From Candidatus Accumulibacter necessarius (GTDB lineage: Bacteria; Pseudomonadota; Gammaproteobacteria; Burkholderiales; Rhodocyclaceae), in the NCBI GenBank assembly GCA_017302435.1, contig JAFLDL010000012.1:1-64000 (forward strand): a DNA stretch of 64,000 nt, given 5' to 3'. Positions within the stretch are counted from its first letter, which is position 1, and each line of letters starts with the position of its first letter. Positions 35,435 to 42,524 of the stretch are shown piece after piece. The notes below the pieces were generated by a model. It was not told the origin of the DNA. It saw nothing but the letters and a program-made list of their open reading frames with translations, and did not search any database. The position numbers and the translations under genes are program-made.

Positions 35435-35815
35435 ATGTCCGGAACAAGCATTCAGGCGGTGAGCAAGGCCGAGCCCGCGGCCGTCCTGAGCAAGGCGGTG
35501 ACGCGCGCAGCCGATCACCTTCGGATCCAGCGCTCCCTTCTGGCCAAGGTACTCGGCATCAGCGCGGCCACGGTCAGCCGACTGTACTCCGGCGCCTACC
35601 AGCTCGACCAGAAGCGCAAGGAGTGGGAGCTGGCGGTGTTGTTCGTCCGCGCCTTCCGGTCGCTCGATTCCATCGTCGGTGAGCAGGAGACCGCGTGCAA
35701 ATGGCTCGCCAGCAACAACCGCGGGCTCAACGGTCGCCCTGTGGACCTCATCGCCAACACCGAAGGACTGGTACGTGTTGTCCATTACCTGGACGCCTCC
35801 CGCAGTCTCGTCTGA
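35435..35815 (+). CDS. Xre/MbcA/ParS-family antitoxin (DUF2384)
   Basis: Antitoxin of 126 residues. The N-terminal half has an Xre-like HTH (HLRIQRSLLAKVLGISAATV). The C-terminal half is the DUF2384 toxin-binding region (ACKWLASNNRGLNGRPVDL then IANTEGLVRVVHYLD), highly typical of the Xre-RES family. AAAGGAG sits 7 bases before ATG 35435. It overlaps the RES toxin gene by 41 bases. Such antitoxins bind their promoter and block the NAD-degrading RES partner. Confidence 0.88.
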   Translation: MSGTSIQAVSKAEPAAVLSKAVTRAADHLRIQRSLLAKVLGISAATVSRLYSGAYQLDQKRKEWELAVLFVRAFRSLDSIVGEQETACKWLASNNRGLNGRPVDLIANTEGLVRVVHYLDASRSLV

Positions 35816-36500
35816 GGCGCGCGACTGGCGCGGCTGGGTCTGGCGCATCGTCGAGGCGCAGCATGTGGCAGCGACGATGAAGATCGTCGATGACGCCGCC
35901 GAGCAGGAAGTCCTCGAGGCGCTGCTCGAAGCCAGCAAGCCGGCGGTACCGGAGGCGGCCAGCGGACTCGACTACCTGTTGGCGACCCCCTTTCGCTATC
36001 CGCCCGCGGCACACGGCTCCCGCTTTCGCGCCGTCACCGATCCTGGCGTCTTCTACGGTGCCGCAACGATCCGCACCGCCTGCGCCGAACTCGGCTACTG
36101 GCGCTGGCGCTTCCTGCAGGATGCCGAAGACCTGGGGCGCATCGGCCCGGTCGCCCACACTGCCTTCCGCGCCGAGTTGCGCACCACGGCCATCGACCTG
36201 CGCGACGATCCCTTCCGGACAGACGCCGCCGCCTGGACGCACCCCACCGACTACGCGGCGACGCAGTCCTTTGCTCGTGTCGCCCGGGACGGCGGCGTCG
36301 GCGCGGTCATCTATCGCTCGGTGCGGGCACCCGAGCCGAGCTGGTGTCTCGCCGTTCTGACGCCGGCAGCCTTCGCCGGCAGGAAGCCGCATCCGGCCAC
36401 ACAAAGCTGGTGGCTGGTGGTCAATCGCGCCGAGGTCATCTGGCGGCGCGATCACGAGCTGATCGCCCTGGCGATGCCTTTCCCGGCGACGACGACGTAG
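35775..36500 (+). CDS. RES-domain toxin (NAD+-degrading type)
   Basis: Toxin of about 241 residues with a RES domain. The three family residues sit in characteristic contexts: an early Arg in SRFRAVTDPGVFYGA, a Glu in the TACAELGYWRWRF region, and a Ser in the ATQSFARVARDGGVGAVIYRS segment. RES toxins break down NAD+ and stop growth. I place the start at GTG 35775, with GAAGGA 8 bases upstream. The frame is open further back inside the antitoxin gene. The 41-base overlap couples its translation to the antitoxin. Confidence 0.82.
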   Translation: MLSITWTPPAVSSEARDWRGWVWRIVEAQHVAATMKIVDDAAEQEVLEALLEASKPAVPEAASGLDYLLATPFRYPPAAHGSRFRAVTDPGVFYGAATIRTACAELGYWRWRFLQDAEDLGRIGPVAHTAFRAELRTTAIDLRDDPFRTDAAAWTHPTDYAATQSFARVARDGGVGAVIYRSVRAPEPSWCLAVLTPAAFAGRKPHPATQSWWLVVNRAEVIWRRDHELIALAMPFPATTT

Positions 36501-36619
36501 CCGCTGCCGGCGCGCCAGAGCTCCCCGGCAGATTCCGCCAGCTCGTCGGCAGAGAGGGGGGCGGGAAAGCGCCCGTAACGTTCCATTGCCTGGTGGACAG
36601 GAAGCCGACCGGCCTGGCC

Positions 36620-37039
36620 TCAAAGCGCCTCGGCGCAGAAGGCGGCGGGGGTGACGATGCGTGTGCGGCCGATGCTGCCCGATTGCAGCAGCCCGGCACG
36701 GCGATCACCCGTTACCAGGTAGTCTGCGTCGCCGGCCAGTGCCATCGCGAGCAGGAAAGCGTCGTTCGGATCGGTCACTTCGTCGCCCTCCGGCAGGGTC
36801 GGCAGATGCTCCAGGACGATGGCGCGCTGCATGTTGTTGACCATCGTGCCGATGCGGTGCGCGGGCAGAATGGCCTTGAGCTTCGGGTAACGGCTCACGC
36901 GCCGCAGTTCATCGAGCTGCGCCAATGATGTCACCAGCTCGAAGCGCACGGCGCGCCAGGCGCGATAGATGGCGTCAGGCGGGCCGTGCGGCGAAATCAA
37001 CGCGCCAAGCAGCACGTTGGTGTCCAGGATGACGCGCAT
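36620..37039 (-). CDS. PIN-domain ribonuclease toxin
   Basis: Toxin of 139 residues in the PIN family (putative toxin component TIGR00305 type). Acidic residues are in place: Asp in ILDTNVLLGA (about 4-13), Glu in the TSLAQLDELRRV segment, Asp pair in DPNDAFLL, and DADYLVTGD (about 104-112). It should be an Mg2+-dependent RNase. It overlaps the ribbon-helix-helix antitoxin gene by 1 base (TGATG), so both are translated together. Confidence 0.88.
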   Translation of the reverse strand: MRVILDTNVLLGALISPHGPPDAIYRAWRAVRFELVTSLAQLDELRRVSRYPKLKAILPAHRIGTMVNNMQRAIVLEHLPTLPEGDEVTDPNDAFLLAMALAGDADYLVTGDRRAGLLQSGSIGRTRIVTPAAFCAEAL

Positions 37040-37278
37040 CAGTGCTCACGTGCCCATTGCACCGCCTCCTCGATGAGGTCGGTCAGTTCCGGCTCGCTCA
37101 TGCCAGCGGCGGCGGACTTGGCCTGATCAACGGCCCGCTCCAGCAGGAAGGCGCGCACGGCCTCCTCGATGAAGCGCGATAGGTCGCCCTTGCGGCCGCC
37201 CCCCTGCGCGGCGATGAACATGCGCACGGATTGATCCACGTCCGGCGACACGGCGATGTTCCAGCGAACAGTGTTCAT
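37039..37278 (-). CDS. ribbon-helix-helix type antitoxin of the PIN toxin
   Basis: Protein of 79 residues. The N-terminal part (VRWNIAVSPDVDQSVRMFIA, then GDLSRFIEEAVRAFLLERA) resembles ribbon-helix-helix antitoxins, and the C-terminal acidic helix (MSEPELTDLIEEAVQWAREH) would bind the PIN toxin. ATG 37278 has GGAGG 7 bases upstream; longer starts at 37308 or 37290 overlap this ribosome site. It is the first gene of a two-gene toxin-antitoxin unit. Confidence 0.78.
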   Translation of the reverse strand: MNTVRWNIAVSPDVDQSVRMFIAAQGGGRKGDLSRFIEEAVRAFLLERAVDQAKSAAAGMSEPELTDLIEEAVQWAREH

Positions 37279-37477
37279 GATGTCCTCCATAAAGGTGTTT
37301 GAGCGCATAAGTGTTTATACACCATTCGACCTATCCTGCAATCGGTTCGATAGAACATTGCTGTCACAAGTCTCCCGGCGCCCACGCGAGCCGACCGTCT
37401 CGCTGCGTGACTTCTCAGAAAGTGCTCCATCTTATGCTTGCACGTAGTTGTTAACATTGCTTAAATGTTCCGACTGC

Positions 37478-39112
37478 TCAGCCGATGCGTTCGATCAGTC
37501 TGGCCGCTGATTTCTGGTGCAGGACGAGGATCAGCTTCATCGAGCTGCGCGTGGCGCCGACGAAGAGCTTGCGCACGGCCTGGTCGTCGAGTACGTCGAA
37601 ATCGATCTCGGCCAGGATGATCGCCGGTGCCGCCTGGCCCTTGAAGCGGTAGACCGATTCGACGAGGAGGTCGCCCTGGCTATACACCGGCTGTCCGAAG
37701 AGGTCGTAGTCGCCGGTGAAGTGGCGCAGACTGGTCTGGCCCAGGCGGTCGAGCGCCAGGAGCCGTGACTGCTCACGGCCATGATAGCTGACGATGGCGA
37801 CGTCGTGCTTCCTGAAGCCGGCGGAGTAGCAGAGCCGGATGGCCTCCTTGACGCGGGCGAACAGGCCCGGCGTGTCGGTATAGTCGAGGAATTCGATGTC
37901 GTCGGCGGCGATCGGCGAGGCCGCCTCGATGTCGAGGTCGCCGGGCAGCAGCTGGCGCAAGAATTCGACGATCGGCCGCGGGCTGCGGTAGTTGCTCTGC
38001 GCGCGCAACGTCACCCAGCCAGGCAGCGGCGTCGGCGGACGTCCGTAGAGGTTCTGCAGCGGGTCTTCGAGCCACAGGAGGCGCGCATCGGCGCGGGCAT
38101 GGCGGAAGATGAAGTCGCGCCATTTTGGTGAGATGTCCTGGCCCTCGTCGACGATCACCGTGTCGAACAGGAAGGCCGCACTGACCGGCAGTTCGGCGGC
38201 CCTCTTCTGCAGGTGCTCGAAGGCGTCGGGTGCGGTGAAGTCCGGCATTTCGCCGGCATGGCGCAGGCGCTGGTCGCAGAGCTGGTGGTAGGTGCAGGCG
38301 AGGCCGCCGGCCGGGGCGATGCGGCTGAAGTGATCGGCCAGCGGGCGGTTGAAGCAGACGTAGAGCGGCCGCCTGCCGGCTTCGAGGGTGGCGCGGTGTT
38401 CGGCCAGGGCGAGCTGGGTCTTGCCCGAGCCGGCGGTGCCGGTGACCCGCAGGCGGAAGGGCTCGAAATCGAGCCGCCGTGCCCAGTGGGCAAGGCCACC
38501 GGAAAGCCGGGTGACCAGTTCGCGGGCGTGCCCCATCAGCGCGCTGACGTCGGTGTCGAGCTGGATCAGGTTGCGCAGGAAAGCGTGCACCTTGGGCGCG
38601 GCGGGCGTCTCCTCACCAGCCGGCAGGAGTCGCTGGATGATTCGGCAGATCTGGCCGCGGCGGCTGGCGTCGACGATGCGCTCAGGGACGAGGCCGGCAG
38701 TTTCGGGGTTCCTGACCGTGTAGTCCGGGCAGTAGAGGAGGGCGTCGGTGGCGATCGAGGGAATGTCGCCACGCGCCGCGAGCTTGCCACGGAGGTTGCC
38801 GACCATGCGCGAAATCTGCACGGGAACGCTCTTCGACTTGCCCGGGTATTGCTTGACCAGGCCCGCCGCCGTTTCATCGAGAAAGCCGCTCTTCTGCTCG
38901 ATGAGCAACAGGTCCCCGGCAAGATTGACGACGGCGAAGTCGATCTCCCCGTAGATCGCATGGCCGCCGTCGATACCGGTCCAGTGCACCGCGTGGTAGA
39001 CCGTATAGTCGTCGGGCAGGCCGCTGGCGAGGCGGGCGAGGGTTTCGATCTCGCGTTGGGCGGCGCCGGTGACGGCGAGTTCGCGCCAGCCGTCGGGAAG
39101 GATGCGGGCCAT
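37478..39112 (-). CDS. NERD-domain UvrD/Rep-like DNA helicase
   Basis: Protein of 544 residues. The N-terminal nuclease-related (NERD-like) domain (about 15-150, IYGEIDFAVVNLAGDLLLIEQKSG with the E/D-ExK pattern of the restriction-like fold) is followed by a superfamily 1 helicase core. The core has Walker A GTAGSGKTQLA (about 224), motif II VIVDEGQD (about 318), motif III-IV region (RAQSNYRSPRPI), and the C-terminal motifs YRFKGQAAPA and VGATRSS. It is shorter than UvrD (about 720). Its place in the island suggests a defence or DNA-repair role. Confidence 0.82.
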   Translation of the reverse strand: MARILPDGWRELAVTGAAQREIETLARLASGLPDDYTVYHAVHWTGIDGGHAIYGEIDFAVVNLAGDLLLIEQKSGFLDETAAGLVKQYPGKSKSVPVQISRMVGNLRGKLAARGDIPSIATDALLYCPDYTVRNPETAGLVPERIVDASRRGQICRIIQRLLPAGEETPAAPKVHAFLRNLIQLDTDVSALMGHARELVTRLSGGLAHWARRLDFEPFRLRVTGTAGSGKTQLALAEHRATLEAGRRPLYVCFNRPLADHFSRIAPAGGLACTYHQLCDQRLRHAGEMPDFTAPDAFEHLQKRAAELPVSAAFLFDTVIVDEGQDISPKWRDFIFRHARADARLLWLEDPLQNLYGRPPTPLPGWVTLRAQSNYRSPRPIVEFLRQLLPGDLDIEAASPIAADDIEFLDYTDTPGLFARVKEAIRLCYSAGFRKHDVAIVSYHGREQSRLLALDRLGQTSLRHFTGDYDLFGQPVYSQGDLLVESVYRFKGQAAPAIILAEIDFDVLDDQAVRKLFVGATRSSMKLILVLHQKSAARLIERIG

Positions 39113-39144
39113 CGTCAGTCAGGGCGGGGCAGGGGACGGAACAG

Positions 39145-39921
39145 CTACTTTTCCTGCAACCTGAGGCCGTTGCGGAGTTGCCCCTTGGCGCCTTCGCGGC
39201 CGCTGCGCAAAGGACTTTCCTGGCCGGCGCGTGACCGGTTGAGCTGCAGGTGACCGTCCGAGTGCGAGGCCCGCAGGGCGAAGTCGAAACGATCCGGCTG
39301 GGCGCAAAGAGCGAGATCGCCCGGTGGCAGGTTGGGGTTGTTGCCGGCCTGAAAGCGGCGACCGAAATCGGAGTCGCGCACGCGCGCTGCGTAGTGTTCC
39401 GGATCGGGGTCCTGGCCGTGCAGCAGCGCCTCGAGATAGTCCGCGCAGGCCACATCTTCATCGCCGTCGCGATCGACCCATTCGCCGGTGATCACGAAGC
39501 ACACCTCGTCGGGCTGGAAATCGAGCAACGCCGTGGCGGTGGCCCGGCCCAGGACCAGGCTGCCGGCAAAGAGCGCGCGTGCGTGGCGAAAACGGGTCAG
39601 GCCGCGCACGCCGGCGGCAGTGGTCTGTATCAGCGGCCGGCCGGCGAGACTGGCGCCCTGCAGCGCCGACGGCGAGTTGCCGAAATCGAAACCGGGTATG
39701 GGGTCGCCACCACCGACGGCGCCGGTGGTCACGGCATCGGGCAAGTGCCGCTGCAGGCGGAAGGCGCTGGCGATCGTTTCCACCGGATAGATGGTGCTGG
39801 CGCCGGCGGCGAAAGCGTAGGCCGCGGTGGTGAAGGAACGCAGCACGTCGATCACCACCACGGCATCTTGCGGCTCGTGTGCGGGATCAAGGCGATTCAG
39901 GAAGATGCGGCGAGTGCGCAT
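39145..39921 (-). CDS. 2-phosphosulfolactate phosphatase family protein (ComB-like)
   Basis: Protein of 258 residues of the ComB family, Mg2+-dependent acid phosphatases first known from coenzyme M synthesis and also present in many bacteria without that pathway. Family segments are AVVVIDVLRSFTTAAYAFA (about 20-38), GDPIPGFDFGNSP (about 72-84), TTAAGVRGL (about 100) and DEDVACADYLEALL (about 152). The physiological substrate here is unknown. Its start overlaps the end of the hydrolase gene by 25 bases, so the two form an operon. Confidence 0.82.
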   Translation of the reverse strand: MRTRRIFLNRLDPAHEPQDAVVVIDVLRSFTTAAYAFAAGASTIYPVETIASAFRLQRHLPDAVTTGAVGGGDPIPGFDFGNSPSALQGASLAGRPLIQTTAAGVRGLTRFRHARALFAGSLVLGRATATALLDFQPDEVCFVITGEWVDRDGDEDVACADYLEALLHGQDPDPEHYAARVRDSDFGRRFQAGNNPNLPPGDLALCAQPDRFDFALRASHSDGHLQLNRSRAGQESPLRSGREGAKGQLRNGLRLQEK

Positions 39922-40754
39922 TCTGGCTCCAATCGCGTTACCGGCATCGGCTGCGGTCCTTCGAGTCGCTCCAGCCAGTCGACGATGCAGGTCGCGCAGG
40001 CTTTCCAGTGTTGATCGAGGATCATGGCGTGGCCGGCGTCGGGGACGATCTGCAGTTCAGCTTGCCAGCGTCTGGCGACACGCCGGACCATGTGCGGCGG
40101 AAACACGGCATCGAGCTCGCCGCCGACCACCAGCACCGGTCGGTCGGGCACCTTCGGCAGCCAGCGCCAGCAGAGCAGTGCCATGTCGCAGATGGCGCGC
40201 AGAGATTCGGGCTGCACCAGTTGAGCCAGACGCAGGACCACTTCGGGCCTTGTTGCGGGCGTGAAGTAGACTTCCTTGAGGACGCGAATGCCATCCGAGT
40301 CGAAGGCTCCCCTGGTCATCCTGGAGACTTCACGGAGGAATTGCGGGTAGCGGATGAGGAGATTCATTGCCGATTCGAGCGTGCCGTGCGGCGGCACCGG
40401 CGACATCAGGACGCCAGCGCTGGCCAGTGACTGCTCGAGCACGCGCTCGGCGAGGAAGGCGCCCATCGAGTGCCCGATGACCACCGGTGTCCTGCCGAGA
40501 TCCGCGATCACCTGCAAGACGTCGGCCAGGTAGTCGTCGAGGCTCAGCGTGTCCAGAGGCGCGCGCGCCTCGCTGTGGCCGTGCCCGGAAAGGTCCAGTG
40601 CGTAGCAGTCAAAGCCACGGCTGGCAAAGTAGGGAAGGAAGTGGGCCTGCCAGCACCTGGCGTCGACATAGCCGCCGTGCACGAAGAGCAGCGGTGGTCG
40701 GTTGGTGGGGGCGACTGGCGCGTGATGGAGGGTGTGAACTTGACGTCGGACCAT
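39897..40754 (-). CDS. alpha/beta hydrolase
   Basis: Protein of 285 residues with the alpha/beta hydrolase fold. The HGG oxyanion region is in LLFVHGGYVDARCW (about 22-35), the nucleophile elbow is GHSMG (about 92-96, Ser 94), the acid is probably in VVGGELDAVFPP (about 215), and the catalytic His in VPDAGHAMILD (about 243). It is similar in organisation to lysophospholipases and haloperoxidase-like esterases. The substrate cannot be told. It overlaps the downstream ComB-like gene. Confidence 0.85.
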   Translation of the reverse strand: MVRRQVHTLHHAPVAPTNRPPLLFVHGGYVDARCWQAHFLPYFASRGFDCYALDLSGHGHSEARAPLDTLSLDDYLADVLQVIADLGRTPVVIGHSMGAFLAERVLEQSLASAGVLMSPVPPHGTLESAMNLLIRYPQFLREVSRMTRGAFDSDGIRVLKEVYFTPATRPEVVLRLAQLVQPESLRAICDMALLCWRWLPKVPDRPVLVVGGELDAVFPPHMVRRVARRWQAELQIVPDAGHAMILDQHWKACATCIVDWLERLEGPQPMPVTRLEPECALAASS

Positions 40755-40858
40755 GAGGGGTCTCCGGGAGGGAGCAGTAACGATCAGTCAGCCTGGGCGA
40801 GATCTGGACTTGAACCTGTGGCCGTGTCAGCTCGCTGGCCGCAGGTCCTGCCGTTGGG

Positions 40859-41485
40859 TCAGCTACCCTCGCTGGCGCTCGGGCGCGCCGCCACGCGGTC
40901 GCGCCAGGCCTGGAGATGCGGCATGCCTTCCTGGGCAGGCTGAAATCTCATCAGGCCGCGCGCAAATTCGACGGCACAGAAGGCGGTGATGTCGGCGATG
41001 GTGAAGCGTTGGCCGGCAACGAAGGGGTGATCGGCGAGTTCGCGGTCAAGCCAGTGCGCCACTTCGCGCACCTTTTCTCCCTGCGAGCGGCCGAAGTCCG
41101 GAAACTGGGGTTGTTCGAGCGGCGCCAATCCCGGGTGGGTGTGCCGGATCCAGTTGGCGATGCCTCCGAAAAGGTACAGTTCGACCCGCCGGTCCGCCAT
41201 CTCGATGAAGGCGCGTTCTTCAAAGTCGCTGCCCATCAGGTTGGGCAGCGGCGCCAGGCCCTCGAGATAGGTACAGATGGCGCGCGTTTCACCGAGCACG
41301 CGTCCGTCGTCCAGTTCGAGAACCGGGACCTTGGCCATTGGGTTGCGGGCGAGAAAGGCCTCGTCGCGATGCTGACCCTTGCCAAGGTCGATGACCTCGC
41401 GCTCGATGCCGGACAATCCTTTCTCGGCAATGAACATCAGTACCCGGCGTGGGTTGGGCGCCCGTGGTGAGACGAAAAGTTTCAT
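40859..41485 (-). CDS. glutathione S-transferase
   Basis: GST of 208 residues. An N-terminal thioredoxin-fold domain (about 1-80) has the start MKLFVSPRAPNPRRVLMFI and the cis-Pro segment NPMAKVPVLELDDG, then an all-helical domain ending in ITAFCAVEFARGL. Ser or Pro near residue 6-10 replaces a clear catalytic Cys, as in Beta/Nu-like classes. The protein probably conjugates or reduces small electrophiles. A second GST gene lies 65 bases upstream on the same strand, suggesting an operon. Confidence 0.88.
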   Translation of the reverse strand: MKLFVSPRAPNPRRVLMFIAEKGLSGIEREVIDLGKGQHRDEAFLARNPMAKVPVLELDDGRVLGETRAICTYLEGLAPLPNLMGSDFEERAFIEMADRRVELYLFGGIANWIRHTHPGLAPLEQPQFPDFGRSQGEKVREVAHWLDRELADHPFVAGQRFTIADITAFCAVEFARGLMRFQPAQEGMPHLQAWRDRVAARPSASEGS

Positions 41486-41550
41486 CTGGGTCTCCTGGCT
41501 TGAGAATTTGCTGGATGAGTGCGGTGGGCGGGCGGTGGGGTCGGGCAGGC

Positions 41551-42258
41551 TCAGACGCCGCCCTGGCGCGACTGGCCCATCTCGACCATCTGGCGTGCCT
41601 CTTCGGCGAACTGCCGTGCCTTGTCGTCGTCGGCGTCGCGGTCGATCACCGACGGGGGCGTGTTGATGCCTGTCTGCACCGCCGGGCGGGCGCGAATCTG
41701 GCCCAGCCAGCGCTGCAGGTGCGGCAGGTCATCGACGTCCACGCCCGACCAGCGATGGGTGCGAACCCAGGCCCAGTTGGCAATATCGGCAATCGAATAG
41801 TCCCCCGCCAGGAACTCATGCTCCCGGAGATGGCTGTCGAGGACGCGGAACAATCGCTTGCACTCGCCCTGGTAGCGGTCGATCGCCGGCTGGATTTTTT
41901 CGGGGAAATAGCGGAAGAAGACGTTTGCCTGCCCCATCATTGGCCCGATGCCTCCCATCTGGAACATCAGCCACTGGATGACCTGCGAACGGCCCCTGCG
42001 GTCTTGCGCCATCAGGCACCCGGTCTTTTCGGCGAGATACATCAGGATGGCGCCCGACTCAAAAACGGCAAAGTCGTTCTCGGCGCGATCGACGATGGCC
42101 GGAATGCGACCGTTGGGGTTGATCGTCAGGAACCAGGGCTCCTTCGGCTCGCCCTTCGACAGATTCAGCGTGTGCGCCGTGTAGGGCAGGGCGAGTTCCT
42201 CCAGGGCAATGGAGATCTTGTGCCCGTTGGGTGTGGCGGCGGTGTACAGGTCGATCAT
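41551..42258 (-). CDS. glutathione S-transferase, YfcG/Nu-class-like
   Basis: Protein of 235 residues beginning [19 protein letters not shown], the hallmark of YfcG-type GSTs, where Thr/Asn bind the glutathione sulphur and the enzyme acts as a disulfide-bond reductase. It also has [12 protein letters not shown] (about 47-58) and [12 protein letters not shown] (about 67-78). The C-terminal domain is complete. ATG 42258 is used since the 72-codon extension to 42474 is Pro/Arg-rich without similarity. It is followed by another GST gene. Confidence 0.88.
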   Translation of the reverse strand: MIDLYTAATPNGHKISIALEELALPYTAHTLNLSKGEPKEPWFLTINPNGRIPAIVDRAENDFAVFESGAILMYLAEKTGCLMAQDRRGRSQVIQWLMFQMGGIGPMMGQANVFFRYFPEKIQPAIDRYQGECKRLFRVLDSHLREHEFLAGDYSIADIANWAWVRTHRWSGVDVDDLPHLQRWLGQIRARPAVQTGINTPPSVIDRDADDDKARQFAEEARQMVEMGQSRQGGV

Positions 42259-42524
42259 TGGCTTGAATTCCCGGGCGGGAGCGATGGATTGGGTGGGCCC
42301 GCAGGAACGGGGCGGGCGGCAACGAATCTTACCGCAATCACCCGGTTCTGGTGAGGCACGGAAGGGCAAGGCGTGAGGCGCGACCATTCGCACCGGCGTC
42401 CCCGGCGGTCCCCGCGGTCCCGGCGTCCGGCCTGGGCGGTGAGCAGGCTGCGGCACAAAATGATTTCTTGTCACTTACTCAATAAATACGTGCACATTCT
42501 ACGGAGGCGTGTTATCGTTGCCCC

